A DNA stretch of 64,000 nt from Staphylococcus devriesei (GTDB lineage: Bacteria > Bacillota > Bacilli > Staphylococcales > Staphylococcaceae). The notes beneath the pieces were generated by a model. That model saw only the letters and a program-made list of their open reading frames with translations. It did no database searches and was not told where the DNA came from. This document shows positions 1 through 9,117 of this stretch, one piece after another. Location of the stretch: the NCBI RefSeq assembly GCF_002902625.1, contig NZ_PPRG01000043.1, forward strand, positions 1-64,000. The letters run 5' to 3'. The position numbers and the translations under genes are program-made. How positions within the stretch are numbered: position 1 is the first letter of the stretch; the number at the start of each line of letters is the position of its first letter.

Positions 1-112
1 TATTATAACTATTACTAAATGTTATTGATAATAATAACTTTATATTATCACTTGTGATAAAGTAGCGCTACTTAAATAGAAGATTTTCTTCAAATTTCAC
101 AAAAATGATAAA
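1..112. other. AT-rich intergenic stretch at the left edge
   Basis: No credible coding sequence is visible. In other staphylococci the pyruvate carboxylase gene pycA follows ftsW on the same strand, so this stretch is probably the upstream region of a minus-strand pycA lying outside the window. That is inference from conserved gene order; no start codon or binding motif could be assigned here. Confidence 0.4.
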
Positions 113-160
113 AAACCTTTACAAGAATTAGGAGATGTTAACTAATTCTTATAAAGGTTT
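113..160 (-). terminator. Rho-independent terminator after ftsW
   Basis: Two 18-base arms (113-130 and 143-160) pair with a single G-T wobble around a 12-base loop. On the minus strand the hairpin is followed by a T-rich run (complement of the A tract at about 106-115). It begins 11 bases past the ftsW stop codon, the expected place for its terminator. Confidence 0.85.
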
Positions 161-171
161 AAGTTCTATAC

Positions 172-1407
172 TTAATTAAATCGTCGAGGAATATCAACTT
201 TCTGATTTTTAGCTTTTTTCATTTTTCGTTCGTCCATTTTAATTTGTTTACCAACTAAAAGCAATAACCCCATAGCGATACTCAAACTTAACATTGAGGA
301 ACCACCGAAACTAATAAACGGTAACGGCACCCCTGTTAACGGAATCGTGGCTGAAATACCACCTAAATTAACGAACGTTTGACTACCGATATAACTGGCT
401 ACACCAATACATATTAATTTGTAAAAATAAGAAGGTGTTTTTGTCGCTAGCACAAATGCGCGATAAACGATGAAAAATAGTAAAGAAATAACGAACAAGC
501 CACCTATAAGACCGAGTTCTTCGCATATTACTGCAAAAATAAAGTCCGTATGGGCTTCCGGTAAATAACCAAGTTTCATTATTCCATTACCTAAACCACG
601 TCCAAATAATCCGCCATTACCAATTGCAATTAGTGAGTTAGATAAATGGTAGCCCGTCCCCGCTTCTGAGCTAAATGGATTCATAAGTGTACTAAAACGT
701 GCTTTCAAATAATGTGGCATCATACCACTTATAATGAAGAATCCTACAACCAGTAATAAAGCTATTATTACGAAAAGTACAGGCCCTTTTACTAACTTTT
801 GGACACCGATTCCGGCATAAATAAACATTGATACTATTATTATAGTAATAAGCAATGTTTGTCCGATATCACCTTGTAAGAGTACTAAGCCCAAGCAAAT
901 TCCCACTAAAGTTAATGGCATGGCGATTAGCTTTAAATCCGTTCTTACTTGAGGTAATTTTTTACTTAATACATAAGATATGTATAATATAAATGCAATT
1001 TTCAATAACTCTGAAGCCTGTAAATTCATGAAACCTAAACTAATCCAACTCTTTGAACCGTTAATATTTTTACCAACTACTAACGTTAAACAAAGAACTA
1101 TAAACGTAATACTCATAATCCACATTTGTACTTTTACTTGTTTGAGTATCTTTATATTCATCATAAAAGCAATAAAGAATACTACAATAAAACTCATAAT
1201 CACGTACATAAGTTGTCTATTATAGAAATGTGTACCTGCCACTTCTAATCCACCTGTTAAAGTCCCTTTCGTGGCTGCAACCATACTTGCGCTATATACC
1301 ATGACTAAACCAATTAGACATAAAATCACATACGTAATTAATAATGGATAATCGATGAACTTAGAAGCTCTACCTATGTATCGAAATATATTTTTTAAGT
1401 TATTCAT
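172..1407 (-). CDS. ftsW: Cell-division peptidoglycan polymerase FtsW (SEDS family)
   Basis: FtsW is the integral-membrane SEDS glycosyltransferase that polymerises lipid II into septal peptidoglycan together with a class B PBP. The 411-residue product has about ten hydrophobic segments and family landmarks: PEAHTDF near residue 283, with the conserved acidic loop residue, and PLPFISFGGSS near 358-368. An ATG four codons upstream overlaps the GGA of the only Shine-Dalgarno-like sequence, so the ATG at 1407 (start MNNLKNIF) is preferred. It is transcribed alone between ylaN and, by synteny, pycA. The C-terminal tail is basic and cytoplasmic. FtsW and RodA are paralogues; location next to ylaN supports FtsW. 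Confidence 0.95.
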   Translation of the reverse strand: MNNLKNIFRYIGRASKFIDYPLLITYVILCLIGLVMVYSASMVAATKGTLTGGLEVAGTHFYNRQLMYVIMSFIVVFFIAFMMNIKILKQVKVQMWIMSITFIVLCLTLVVGKNINGSKSWISLGFMNLQASELLKIAFILYISYVLSKKLPQVRTDLKLIAMPLTLVGICLGLVLLQGDIGQTLLITIIIVSMFIYAGIGVQKLVKGPVLFVIIALLLVVGFFIISGMMPHYLKARFSTLMNPFSSEAGTGYHLSNSLIAIGNGGLFGRGLGNGIMKLGYLPEAHTDFIFAVICEELGLIGGLFVISLLFFIVYRAFVLATKTPSYFYKLICIGVASYIGSQTFVNLGGISATIPLTGVPLPFISFGGSSMLSLSIAMGLLLLVGKQIKMDERKMKKAKNQKVDIPRRFN

Positions 1408-1710
1408 AAAAATGATCATCCAATTCTAAAATTTTAAGAAAACTATGTTTATTGAAATTACTTTTTATATTAAGATTCTGTCTAAACTATTATATACTTT
1501 GCACTTATTGTTTCACAAATATAAACGTAACTCTATTCATTTACAACCACTTTTTAAGATTAATACTTTTTAAAATTATGAAATACATAAATGACAAAAT
1601 CAATTCTATAAATTTCTGTCATGCTAATTCAATAATGTTCGCTACGGTTAGATAAAATTGAACAAATGGTACCTAACCAATATAGCAAACAACTACTGCC
1701 AAATTTAAAA
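1408..1710. other. Intergenic region between ftsW and ylaN
   Basis: This gap carries no convincing gene; a 67-codon frame on the plus strand (1452-1655) lacks a ribosome binding site and resembles no family. The stretch should hold the minus-strand ftsW promoter, but no clear -35/-10 pair stands out. Its right end contains a relic of a dispersed intergenic repeat (see 1689-1710). Confidence 0.5.
1689..1710 (+). repeat. Relic of dispersed staphylococcal intergenic repeat (3' end)
   Basis: The bases around CAACTACTGCCAAATTT match the end of the tandem repeat unit at 33901-34090 (ACAACTACTGCCTAATTTC) with few differences. Only about 22 bases of similarity remain, so this looks like an old truncated copy lying directly against the ylaN terminator. 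Confidence 0.55.
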
Positions 1711-1743
1711 CAGTCCAGAACATTCTTTCTATGTTCCAGACTG
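1711..1743 (-). terminator. Terminator of ylaN
   Basis: A hairpin forms from CAGTC and GAACAT arms with a 2x2 internal loop and a short loop. On the minus strand it is followed by GTTTTAAATTT. It lies about 100 bases beyond the ylaN stop codon, the nearest terminator-like structure downstream of that gene. Confidence 0.7.
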
Positions 1744-1839
1744 ACTTTAGCGTGTTATATTGTATGTAATTACACACAAGTTTTAATATTATATAAACTT
1801 AAATAGCAAATTATTGCTAATATATTTAATTAAAATGAA

Positions 1840-2115
1840 TTACACATTCGTAAATGCTTCATGCAATTTAGAAAGTTCTTTTTCTAAACGGAGCATTAAG
1901 TTTTTTCCATCTTCTTTATTTACTAAACCAAGCTTCACCGCAAAATCTACTTCTTTTTGTAAACCAAACATTTGTGTGTCGAGAACTTCTTCATATAATG
2001 GGCAAGATGGCATCGTTAAATTATCCATTTGAACTTTAATTAAATGTAAGATTCTATCAGCATCTTGATTTAATTGTTCATAAGCCACATTATTAATATT
2101 CGATTGCTTCGGCAT
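1840..2115 (-). CDS. ylaN: YlaN family protein (UPF0358/DUF1507), iron-homeostasis partner of Fur
   Basis: This 91-residue, mostly helical soluble protein matches the YlaN family across nearly its whole length, including the segment [21 protein letters not shown] in the middle. YlaN was first listed as an essential protein of unknown function; later work in Bacillus subtilis and Staphylococcus aureus links it to iron homeostasis through binding of the repressor Fur. A GTG one codon upstream is possible, but the ATG at 2115 has better spacing (6 bases) from GGGGGAG and gives the usual family length. It is divergent from the ylaL-like gene and followed by its own hairpin. Confidence 0.93.
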   Translation of the reverse strand: MPKQSNINNVAYEQLNQDADRILHLIKVQMDNLTMPSCPLYEEVLDTQMFGLQKEVDFAVKLGLVNKEDGKNLMLRLEKELSKLHEAFTNV

Positions 2116-2254
2116 CACATACTCCCCCTATCATTAAATATCTGCATATCAAAAGTTTATCTTACTACCTTTTAAAAAGCAAGTTTATTCAGTGAATAGC
2201 ATATTTTAAATATGATAAAATAATGAATAGAACGAAATTAGGGAGTGGGACATA

Positions 2255-2740
2255 ATGATTCAAATTAAAGGAGCCGTTAAGTTTCCTATCACTTTAGATA
2301 GCACAACTTGGATTTTCGACGATAGAAAAGTAAAAATTGAAGACATTGAGAGTGGTGTATTCGACGGTACAAAACCGGTCAATTTTGAAGATAACCGTGA
2401 GTGGAATAGAGCAATTTTAGAAGGACAAACTACTCCACCTACATTAAATTCAGAAATTAAATATCGTAAACGTTCAGTATTAGAAGATTCATTTGCAATT
2501 AATATGACGCCTTTCTTTAAAAATGCTGAACCCTATGAGACTGCAACTACAATTAGATTATTTAACGATAATGACTCAATTGAGATCCCAATTGAATTAT
2601 TACCGTACTTATTCTTCCAATTCGCAAAAGATGGTAAACGATTATACGATGATAACTCAGTAGATAGCTTTATTTATAATCCTGAGTCTCAAAGCTATAG
2701 TCACGAGTTTAAGTATGTAACCCATATAGAGGTGATTTAG
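2255..2740 (+). CDS. YlaL-like conserved protein of unknown function
   Basis: A 161-residue soluble protein without signal peptide or membrane segment. It begins MIQIKGAVKFPITLD and contains a conserved-looking WIFDDRKV near residue 19. By position next to a YlaI-type gene, typA and ylaN it corresponds to B. subtilis YlaL, whose function is not established. A ribosome binding site (GGGAGTGGG) lies 5-13 bases before the ATG. The stop codon is separated from the TTG start of the next gene by one base, so the two genes are almost certainly cotranscribed and translationally coupled. The name is a family inference; no catalytic motif was recognised. Confidence 0.8.
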   Translation: MIQIKGAVKFPITLDSTTWIFDDRKVKIEDIESGVFDGTKPVNFEDNREWNRAILEGQTTPPTLNSEIKYRKRSVLEDSFAINMTPFFKNAEPYETATTIRLFNDNDSIEIPIELLPYLFFQFAKDGKRLYDDNSVDSFIYNPESQSYSHEFKYVTHIEVI

Positions 2741-2741
2741 T

Positions 2742-2930
2742 TTGCGTGAAGTGCAATGTATTATTTGCGATACAAAGGTGTTAATCGATGAAAACACTGT
2801 TGAAGCTAAACGTCTTCGCAATAATCCTATTAAGACCTTTATGTGTGATGATTGTAAAAGTCGTTTAGATACTCCAAAACAACGTAACTACCAAGAGCCA
2901 TCTTCTGATAACTCTTATTATAATAACTAA
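2742..2930 (+). CDS. YlaI-like small zinc-ribbon protein (DUF2197 type)
   Basis: A 62-residue protein with two CxxC pairs, CIIC at residues 6-9 and CDDC at 35-38, the spacing of a treble-clef or zinc-ribbon fold. Between them is the family segment EAKRLRNNPI. The C-terminal 15 residues are Asn/Ser/Tyr-rich and probably disordered. The start is TTG, supported by GAGGTGA six bases upstream and inside the end of the preceding gene. It resembles B. subtilis YlaI. A structural zinc is inferred from the cysteines; the biological role is unknown. A strong terminator follows. Confidence 0.82.
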   Translation: MREVQCIICDTKVLIDENTVEAKRLRNNPIKTFMCDDCKSRLDTPKQRNYQEPSSDNSYYNN

Positions 2931-2960
2931 TAGTTATTACAAAATATATTTTTATATAGC

Positions 2961-3007
2961 CAAAAGGCCTTTAATGATTTTAGTAGTAAATCATTAAAGG
3001 CCTTTTG
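2961..3007. terminator. Bidirectional terminator between the ylaI-like gene and typA
   Basis: A perfect 20-bp inverted repeat (2961-2980 and 2988-3007) encloses a 7-base loop. The outer bases supply T-rich tails on both strands. It sits between convergent genes and so can stop transcription from either side. Confidence 0.92.
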
Positions 3008-3024
3008 ATTTATGCTAAACGATA

Positions 3025-4869
3025 TTATTCGTCTTGCATCATTTGTTTAACACGTTTTGCTTCTTTTTCACGTGCAGATTTGTTTAAAATTTTCTTTCTT
3101 AAACGAATGCTTTGAGGCGTTACCTCTATTAATTCATCATCATTTACATACTCTAGTGCTTCTTCTAAAGTAAGAATTCTAGGACGGTTCATAGTTTGTG
3201 TTTGATCTTTAGTTGCTGAACGCACGTTTGTTTGATGTTTCGCTTTTGTGATGTTAACTGTTAAATCATTTTCACGATTATGCTCACCAACAATCATACC
3301 TTCATAAACTTCAGTACCTGGTTCCATGAAGTTAACGCCACGGTCTTCTAAGTTAATGATAGCGTATGCTGTTGCTTGGCCTTGGTCCATAGAAATTAAG
3401 GCACCATTACGACGACCACCAATTTGCGCTTTTACGCGAGGTCTAAACTCTTCAAATGTATGGTTGATAATACCATAACCACGTGTCATAGACATAAATT
3501 CAGTAGTGTAACCAATCATACCACGTGCAGGAACCATAAAGATTAAACGAGTCAAACCATTATCAGTTGTAATCATGTCTAACATTTCGCCTTTACGTGC
3601 GCCTAATGATTCAATAACTGCACCAGCATTTTCAGATGGTACTTCACATTGTACACGTTCAAATGGCTCACTTAAGACGCCGTCGATTTCACGTAATATA
3701 ACTTGAGGTTTAGATACTTGAAGTTCGAAGCCTTCACGTCTCATATTTTCAATTAAAATAGATAAATGTAGTTCTCCACGGCCTGCTACGATCCATGTAT
3801 CTGGAGAATCAGTTGGTGTAACTTTTAATGACACATCTGTTTCAAGTTGTTGGTCTAAACGTTCTTGAATTTGACGCGCAGTAACATAGTCACCTTCACG
3901 GCCAGCAAATGGTGAATTGTTTACTTTAAATGTCATTTCAAGTGTTGGTTCGTCAATACGTAATACAGGTAATGCTTCTTGATTATCTGTAGGTGTAACT
4001 GTTTCACCAACGTTGATATCTTCCATTCCTGATACTGCAATTAAGTCGCCAGCTTGTGCTTCTTCAATTTCTTCTCTTTTTAAACCAAAGTAACCGAAGA
4101 TTTTAGTTACACGGAAATTTTTAACTGTGCCGTCTAATTTAATAAGGGACACATTATCTCCTACGCGCATTTTACCTCTGAATACACGGCCAATACCAAT
4201 ACGTCCAACATAGTCATTATAGTCTAACAACGCTACTTGGAATTGTAGTGGTTCATCATGGTTATCAATTGGTGCTGGTACGTAATCAATAATTGTTTCA
4301 TATAATGATTGCATGTTTTCATCTTGTTTGTCAGCATCAAGACTAGCTGTACCGTTAACTGCTGATGCGTAAACCACTGGGAAGTCTAATTGTTCATCAT
4401 TTGCTTCTAATTCGATGAATAAATCTAATACTTCATCTACTACACCTTCTGGTCTAGCAGCTGGTTTATCAATTTTATTTACGACTACAACAGGTTTTAA
4501 ATTTTGTTCTAGTGCTTTTTTAAGAACAAAACGTGTTTGTGGCATCGTACCTTCATAGGCATCAACTACAAGAACAACACCGTCTACCATTTTCATGATA
4601 CGTTCTACTTCGCCACCAAAATCAGCATGTCCTGGTGTATCCAAGATGTTAATTCTTGTACCTTTATAGTTAATCGCAGTATTTTTTGCAAGAATCGTAA
4701 TACCACGTTCTCTTTCTAAATCGTTAGAGTCCATTGCTCTCTCATCAACATGTTCATTTTCTCTAAAAATACCAGATTGTTTAAGTAATTCATCTACTAG
4801 CGTAGTTTTACCATGGTCGACGTGAGCAATAATTGCAATATTACGTACATCTTCTCTTATATTAGTCAT
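3025..4869 (-). CDS. typA: Translational GTPase TypA/BipA
   Basis: TypA (BipA) is a ribosome-associated GTPase of the EF-G/LepA group involved in late ribosome assembly and stress or cold adaptation. The 614-residue protein has the usual family length. GTPase motifs are clear: AHVDHGKTT at residues 15-23 (P-loop), DTPGHADF at 77-84 and NKID at 131-134, followed by the EF-Tu-like beta-barrel domain and two EF-G-like domains, then the basic BipA C-terminal domain. The ATG is preceded by AAAGGAT. It appears monocistronic, divergent from the small membrane protein gene at 4968 and ending at a shared terminator. Confidence 0.97.
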   Translation of the reverse strand: MTNIREDVRNIAIIAHVDHGKTTLVDELLKQSGIFRENEHVDERAMDSNDLERERGITILAKNTAINYKGTRINILDTPGHADFGGEVERIMKMVDGVVLVVDAYEGTMPQTRFVLKKALEQNLKPVVVVNKIDKPAARPEGVVDEVLDLFIELEANDEQLDFPVVYASAVNGTASLDADKQDENMQSLYETIIDYVPAPIDNHDEPLQFQVALLDYNDYVGRIGIGRVFRGKMRVGDNVSLIKLDGTVKNFRVTKIFGYFGLKREEIEEAQAGDLIAVSGMEDINVGETVTPTDNQEALPVLRIDEPTLEMTFKVNNSPFAGREGDYVTARQIQERLDQQLETDVSLKVTPTDSPDTWIVAGRGELHLSILIENMRREGFELQVSKPQVILREIDGVLSEPFERVQCEVPSENAGAVIESLGARKGEMLDMITTDNGLTRLIFMVPARGMIGYTTEFMSMTRGYGIINHTFEEFRPRVKAQIGGRRNGALISMDQGQATAYAIINLEDRGVNFMEPGTEVYEGMIVGEHNRENDLTVNITKAKHQTNVRSATKDQTQTMNRPRILTLEEALEYVNDDELIEVTPQSIRLRKKILNKSAREKEAKRVKQMMQDE

Positions 4870-4967
4870 TTTATAATATCCTTTCTCGAATAAACTCCCA
4901 CTTTTAATTACAACTTTTTTATTATATCATATTATTAAGTAAAGATAATAAAAAGGTGGGGTTTGGG

Positions 4968-5159
4968 ATGGAAAAACAAAAGTCTAAAGGCATATTTTGG
5001 GTGCTATCAATCATAGCAGTTATACTCTTAGTTTTATTTAGTTTCAGCGTTGGAGCTGGTAGTATTCCAATGATGATTTTAACATTTATACTTTTCATTG
5101 CAACATTTGGCGCTGGATTCACGCTTAAAAAGAAGTATCGTGAGAACAACTGGCTTTAA
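4968..5159 (+). CDS. Small two-helix membrane protein (DUF5325/YlaF-like)
   Basis: A 63-residue protein with two predicted transmembrane helices (about residues 8-28 and 33-52) and charged ends (MEKQKSK and KKKYRENN). An in-frame GTG 12 bases upstream lies inside the Shine-Dalgarno sequence AAGGTGGG, so the ATG at 4968 is the likely start. A small membrane protein divergent from typA also occurs in B. subtilis (YlaF), and this matches the DUF5325 type. No function is known. Confidence 0.75.
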   Translation: MEKQKSKGIFWVLSIIAVILLVLFSFSVGAGSIPMMILTFILFIATFGAGFTLKKKYRENNWL

Positions 5160-5177
5160 TAAATATAATTAATAAGA

Positions 5178-5234
5178 GTCTCAGTAATCCTTTTCTTGAA
5201 ATAAATCTTCAAGAAATTGGCGACTTACTGAGAC
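5178..5234. terminator. Terminator between the DUF5325-like gene and suhB
   Basis: Outer arms GTCTCAGTAA (5178-5187) and TTACTGAGAC (5225-5234) pair perfectly; an inner 8-bp stem (5192-5199 with 5209-5216) adds a second helix. Eight T residues follow on the plus strand. It lies between convergent genes and directly after the suhB stop on the other strand. Confidence 0.88.
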
Positions 5235-5241
5235 GTTTTTT

Positions 5242-6057
5242 TTATTTTTTGAAACGTTCGTGTAACTCGGTTAATACATCGCTATGAGGCTCAAGATAGT
5301 TTTGAAGTATTTCTTGATGGACTTGTTTATTACCGATAATTACTGAGTTGGCTCTCGCAATTGTTAACTTTTCGCCTAACAAGTTACTGCTGATACCTCC
5401 TACTTCGTCTAAAATAATTAGACCACCAGCAAAATCCCACGGTTGCAAACGGGACGTCATGTATGTGGCTAGCTGGCCTTTGGCGACGCTAATAATTTCT
5501 AACGCAGCACTACCATATGCTCTACAACTTCTAGATTGATTAACTATTTCTGAAAAAATAGGGCCAATTTTAGGTTTAGTTACCCAGTTAGGGTTAATTC
5601 CTATGAGACTTTGGTTTAATACTGTATCTTCAATAGGTGGTAATGGATGCTTGTTTTCAAAGGCGCCTTCTCCTGCCCTAGCGTGATACAGTACATCTTT
5701 CATAACGTCATAAACAAATCCAGCATAAGGTTGACCATCGCGATATATCCCAATTGAGATAGCAAAGTTTTCTTTTTGGTGAACAAAATTCAACGTACCA
5801 TCGATAGGATCAACTACCCATACTACGCCTTCAATATTCTCAATATGATGACCATGACCTTCTTCACCGATGACTTGATGGTCTGGATAATTACGTAATA
5901 TCGCCTCGTAAATATAATTCTCAGTAGCTTTATCTACATTGGTCACTAAATCATTAGGATTAGATTTAGTTTCAATATTTAACTCATCTTTCATCATCGT
6001 TCTAACTTTATTTCCTGCTTCTAATACTAATCCTTTAGCAAAATCATATAATGACAT
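5242..6057 (-). CDS. suhB: Inositol monophosphatase family phosphatase
   Basis: A 271-residue Mg-dependent phosphatase of the inositol monophosphatase/fructose-bisphosphatase superfamily. Metal-binding motifs are present: GEE at residues 64-66, DPIDGT at 83-88 and WDFAGG near residue 206. Bacterial members hydrolyse various sugar or nucleotide phosphates, and the true substrate cannot be told from sequence. The ATG has AGGAGATG upstream. It is divergent from the UPF0637 gene and ends within bases of a shared terminator. The symbol is the customary name for the family and does not prove the E. coli SuhB role. Confidence 0.88.
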   Translation of the reverse strand: MSLYDFAKGLVLEAGNKVRTMMKDELNIETKSNPNDLVTNVDKATENYIYEAILRNYPDHQVIGEEGHGHHIENIEGVVWVVDPIDGTLNFVHQKENFAISIGIYRDGQPYAGFVYDVMKDVLYHARAGEGAFENKHPLPPIEDTVLNQSLIGINPNWVTKPKIGPIFSEIVNQSRSCRAYGSAALEIISVAKGQLATYMTSRLQPWDFAGGLIILDEVGGISSNLLGEKLTIARANSVIIGNKQVHQEILQNYLEPHSDVLTELHERFKK

Positions 6058-6150
6058 ATCATCATCTCCTGTTGCTTCCTATTATACAGAACTTATTGAT
6101 ATCTATACATTTTTGTATACCTTAATACGTTTTATTTAAACTCTTATTGT

Positions 6151-6183
6151 ATTAAATTCAGTTCTTCGCTTGTGGAATTTAAT
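6151..6183. promoter_or_regulatory. Perfect inverted repeat upstream of the UPF0637 gene
   Basis: ATTAAATTC (6151-6159) and GAATTTAAT (6175-6183) are perfect 9-bp arms separated by 15 bases, between the divergent suhB and UPF0637 genes and about 48 bases before the latter's ATG. No T run follows, so it is not a terminator. It could be an operator or part of a 5' leader; no regulator is recognised. Confidence 0.4.
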
Positions 6184-6230
6184 TTATGCTAAAATAAGCT
6201 TAACTTATTTTTCAAAAAGGAGTGCCATAG

Positions 6231-6839
6231 ATGACGCAATATACATTTAGTCCTAAGGATTTTGAAGCATTTGACGTTGAAGGGCTAGACGCTCGAATGG
6301 AAGCTTTAAATGAATATGTACGACCTCAATTAAACCAGTTAGGGGAATATTTTAGTGAATATTTTACTTCTCAAACTGGTGAAACATTTTATGCTCATGT
6401 CGCGAAACATGCGCGTAGAAGCGTTAATCCACCAATTGATACTTGGGTAGCATTTGCGCCAAACAAACGTGGATATAAGATGTTACCTCATTTTCAAATT
6501 GGATTATTTAGAAATCAATTATTTTTAATGTACGGAGTAATGCATGAAGGCAAAGATAAAGCTGAACGTGTTAAAACATTTGATAAACATTTTGATGTAC
6601 TTAGAAATTTACCTGAAGATTATCGCGTAAACTTAGACCATATGAAAGCTAAAAAACCATTTATTAAAGATTTCAGTGATGAAGAGCTACATCAAGCAAT
6701 TGATCGTGTTAAAAAGGTTAAAAAAGGAGAATTCTTTGTGGCACGTGCCATCGAACCGACTGACGAGCGTCTTAAAACCGACAAAGATTTTCTTGCTTTT
6801 GTTAAAGAAACATTTGATGAGTTCTTGAAATTCTATTAA
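6231..6839 (+). CDS. UPF0637 (YktB/DUF1054) family protein
   Basis: A 202-residue cytoplasmic protein that matches the UPF0637 family over its whole length, including [12 protein letters not shown] near residue 58 and [14 protein letters not shown] near residue 84. No catalytic motif or signal peptide is visible, and the function of the family is not established. The ATG has an AAAAAGGAG ribosome binding site. It is a single gene followed by an unusually long hairpin region ahead of mntH. Confidence 0.88.
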   Translation: MTQYTFSPKDFEAFDVEGLDARMEALNEYVRPQLNQLGEYFSEYFTSQTGETFYAHVAKHARRSVNPPIDTWVAFAPNKRGYKMLPHFQIGLFRNQLFLMYGVMHEGKDKAERVKTFDKHFDVLRNLPEDYRVNLDHMKAKKPFIKDFSDEELHQAIDRVKKVKKGEFFVARAIEPTDERLKTDKDFLAFVKETFDEFLKFY

Positions 6840-6861
6840 ATTCTAGATATCCCCTTCTATC

Positions 6862-7010
6862 TCGAGGGTAAAATGATGAGAACCTGGTGAGACATTAATA
6901 TTTTGTGAGAACGAGACATTAATAATTTGTGCTCTGGGGAACCGATAAACAGTGTCTCAACCTCATTCTTTCTAGTCTTCCGTTTCTTCTCTACCCTCGA
7001 TATTTTTTTA
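6862..7010 (+). terminator. Long imperfect hairpin with terminal T run before mntH
   Basis: TCGAGGGTA (6862-6870) pairs perfectly with TACCCTCGA (6992-7000), and a T7 run follows at 7002-7009. Inside, ATGAG/GAGACA segments near 6874-6894 can pair with TGTCTCAACCTCAT near 6953-6966. The interior also holds a direct duplication: 19 bases at 6889-6907 and 6913-6931 differ at one position. This may be just the terminator of the UPF0637 gene, but its length of about 140 bases suggests an inserted element or a small RNA. Confidence 0.6.
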
Positions 7011-7022
7011 TCTCTTAAAAAA

Positions 7023-7036
7023 TTAGGTTGATCTAA
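7023..7036. promoter_or_regulatory. DtxR/MntR-type operator candidate upstream of mntH
   Basis: TTAGGTTGATCTAA is a near-palindrome (TTAGGT-TG-ATCTAA, one mismatch) resembling the TTAGGTTAGCCTAA core recognised by DtxR-family metalloregulators such as MntR and SirR. It lies about 48 bases before the mntH ATG. A second perfect inverted repeat (TTATATT-N5-AATATAA, 7040-7058) follows immediately and may include the -10 region. MntR control of mntH is known in related bacteria; binding here is inferred. Confidence 0.55.
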
Positions 7037-7084
7037 ATATTATATTTGGTTAATATAAAATTATCAGAATTTAGGAGGTCCTTC

Positions 7085-8431
7085 ATGAATTTAAAAGAGA
7101 ATCAAACACATCTTAGTTTAGACGAAATTAACAACACTATTGATTTCAGCGGGGACAACAGTGCAAGTCAAAAATTTTTATCTTTTTTAGGCCCAGGGTT
7201 ACTCGTTGCAGTCGGTTATATGGATCCAGGTAACTGGATTACCTCAATGCAAGGTGGGGCCCAATTTGGTTACACATTATTATTTGTAATTTTAGTTTCA
7301 AGTTTAGCAGCTATGTTACTCCAAAGTATGACCGTTCGGTTAGGTATCGCTTCAGGTAATGATTTAGCTCAAATGACTCGTTACTATCTGAACAAACCAG
7401 TTGCCATTGCATTTTGGATTATCGCCGAATTAGCAATCATTGCTACTGATATTGCAGAAGTTATTGGTAGTGCTATCGCGTTAGATTTATTATTTAATAT
7501 TCCACTTATAGTCGGTGCGTTAATTACAGTATTTGACGTTTTCTTATTGCTTTTCATTATGAAATTTGGTTTCCGAAAAATTGAAGCTATCGTAGGTACA
7601 CTGATTTTCACAGTACTGCTTATTTTTATTTTTGAAGTTTTTATCGCTTCACCGCACGTTATTGATATTTTAAATGGCTTTGTGCCCCATAAAGAAATTG
7701 TGACAAATCAAAGTATATTATATATTGCATTAGGAATTATTGGTGCAACTATCATGCCTCATAATTTATATTTACATTCTTCGATTGTACAATCACGTAA
7801 ATATAATCGTCAGAGTAATAAAGATAAAGCACAAGCAATTAAATATGCGACTATCGATTCAAATATCCAATTGAGTGTAGCTTTTGTGGTCAATTGCTTA
7901 TTATTAGTGCTTGGAGCAGCATTATTCTATGGAGCAAATGCAGATAGTCTAGGTGGATTCTATGATTTATATCATGCATTGAAAACACAACCGATATTAG
8001 GTGTCGTATTGGGTAGTATTATGAGTACATTATTTGCAGTCGCCTTATTAGCCTCAGGTCAAAACTCAACTATTACCGGTACATTGGCCGGTCAAATAGT
8101 AATGGAGGGCTTTTTAAAACTATCCATCCCTAATTGGATGCGTCGTCTTATCACACGTGGATTAGCAGTCATTCCAGTGTTAGTTTGTCTTGTAATTTTC
8201 CATGGTAATGAAGCTAAAATCGAACAATTACTCGTATTTTCTCAAGTATTTTTAAGTATTGCATTACCATTTTCTTTAATTCCACTACAATTGGCTACAA
8301 GTAATAAACATATTATGGGTCCTTTTTATAACAAGACTTGGATTAATGTTTGTTCATGGAGTTTAATTGTGATATTAAGCTTATTAAATATTTATTTAAT
8401 CGTGGAGACTTTTGAAGAATTCTTTGCTTAA
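7085..8431 (+). CDS. mntH: Nramp-family proton-coupled Mn(II) transporter MntH
   Basis: MntH imports manganese using the proton gradient. The 448-residue protein has about eleven transmembrane segments and both Nramp metal-site motifs: DPGNW in the first helix (near residue 48) and [10 protein letters not shown] in the sixth (near residue 227). An upstream in-frame extension exists, but AGGAGG at 7073-7078 places the start at the ATG at 7085. The gene is monocistronic, with a MntR-like box upstream and a strong terminator downstream. The motifs make a manganese or iron transporter nearly certain; Mn preference is inferred from the family. Confidence 0.95.
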   Translation: MNLKENQTHLSLDEINNTIDFSGDNSASQKFLSFLGPGLLVAVGYMDPGNWITSMQGGAQFGYTLLFVILVSSLAAMLLQSMTVRLGIASGNDLAQMTRYYLNKPVAIAFWIIAELAIIATDIAEVIGSAIALDLLFNIPLIVGALITVFDVFLLLFIMKFGFRKIEAIVGTLIFTVLLIFIFEVFIASPHVIDILNGFVPHKEIVTNQSILYIALGIIGATIMPHNLYLHSSIVQSRKYNRQSNKDKAQAIKYATIDSNIQLSVAFVVNCLLLVLGAALFYGANADSLGGFYDLYHALKTQPILGVVLGSIMSTLFAVALLASGQNSTITGTLAGQIVMEGFLKLSIPNWMRRLITRGLAVIPVLVCLVIFHGNEAKIEQLLVFSQVFLSIALPFSLIPLQLATSNKHIMGPFYNKTWINVCSWSLIVILSLLNIYLIVETFEEFFA

Positions 8432-8446
8432 AACTTTTACTAAAGA

Positions 8447-8500
8447 AAAGCACATCCAAATGTTAGATAGCTATGAATGTCTAACATTTAGATGTGCTTT
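8447..8500 (+). terminator. Terminator of mntH
   Basis: AAAGCACATC (8447-8456) pairs with GATGTGCTTT (8491-8500), and the inner segments AAATGTTAGA and TCTAACATTT extend the stem to about 20 bp. It begins 16 bases after the mntH stop. It is convergent with the DUF4064 gene ending at 8530 and may serve both strands. Confidence 0.85.
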
Positions 8501-8529
8501 AATTATTTTGAAAATGCTCTTATTTCATA

Positions 8530-9012
8530 TTAATAAATATAAGGGTCATCTTTTTTGCGATCATTATATTCTTTCTCAGGACGCCATTCAGTCTGGTCAC
8601 TATTTCTTTTAGAAATTGGTTGCTTTCTACCAGGTCTTTTTTTCACAAAAAGCATGATAGCTGCAACAAACCATAATACGCCAGCTATTAAACTCATATT
8701 AAATATACCTACTAATGCGGCAACAATTAATAAACAACCTGCTAGAATAGGTCTACCTTTAATAACTAATGTTCCTATAATACCTAAAATAGTTGAAAAT
8801 ACTAATGTTCCAATTGAAAACATCATTGCAAAATTAATCATTTCAGGCGTCACATTTACATCTTGATTGCCAAATTGTTTCATCAATTGGTTATACTGTT
8901 CCGTGTTATTTTCATTTTTAACTATTAAGAAAGATATCAATGACATCGCTAAATAGATGAGACTTAAACCGTTAGCAATCCATGCTAATATCAACTCTAC
9001 CTTCCTATTCAT
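8530..9012 (-). CDS. DUF4064-type four-helix membrane protein
   Basis: A 160-residue membrane protein: a first helix at about residues 8-30, a polar loop of about 30 residues (NNTEQYNQLMKQFGNQDVNV), then three helices to about residue 125, and a basic/acidic cytoplasmic tail of 35 residues. The layout matches the DUF4064 family. It resembles the N-terminal half of the larger neighbour (9177-10346), so the two look like tandem paralogues with different tails. GGAGGG precedes the ATG. No function is established. Confidence 0.75.
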   Translation of the reverse strand: MNRKVELILAWIANGLSLIYLAMSLISFLIVKNENNTEQYNQLMKQFGNQDVNVTPEMINFAMMFSIGTLVFSTILGIIGTLVIKGRPILAGCLLIVAALVGIFNMSLIAGVLWFVAAIMLFVKKRPGRKQPISKRNSDQTEWRPEKEYNDRKKDDPYIY

Positions 9013-9117
9013 TTATGTACCCTCCAATTTTTTCTTACTTAAATCATACTAAAAAAGTAAATTAATTTCGACCAAGTATAATCCATCATGCTCAACGTAC
9101 AATAGTTGGTAATAAAA

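Noticed and set aside
1452-1655. 67-codon plus-strand frame between ftsW and ylaN
   Set aside because: No ribosome binding site, composition like translated AT-rich spacer, no family resemblance.
2230-2257. GGGAGTGGGACA before ylaL looks like the first bases of the dispersed intergenic repeat
   Set aside because: Similarity covers only about 12 bases that also serve as a purine-rich ribosome binding site; chance is likely.
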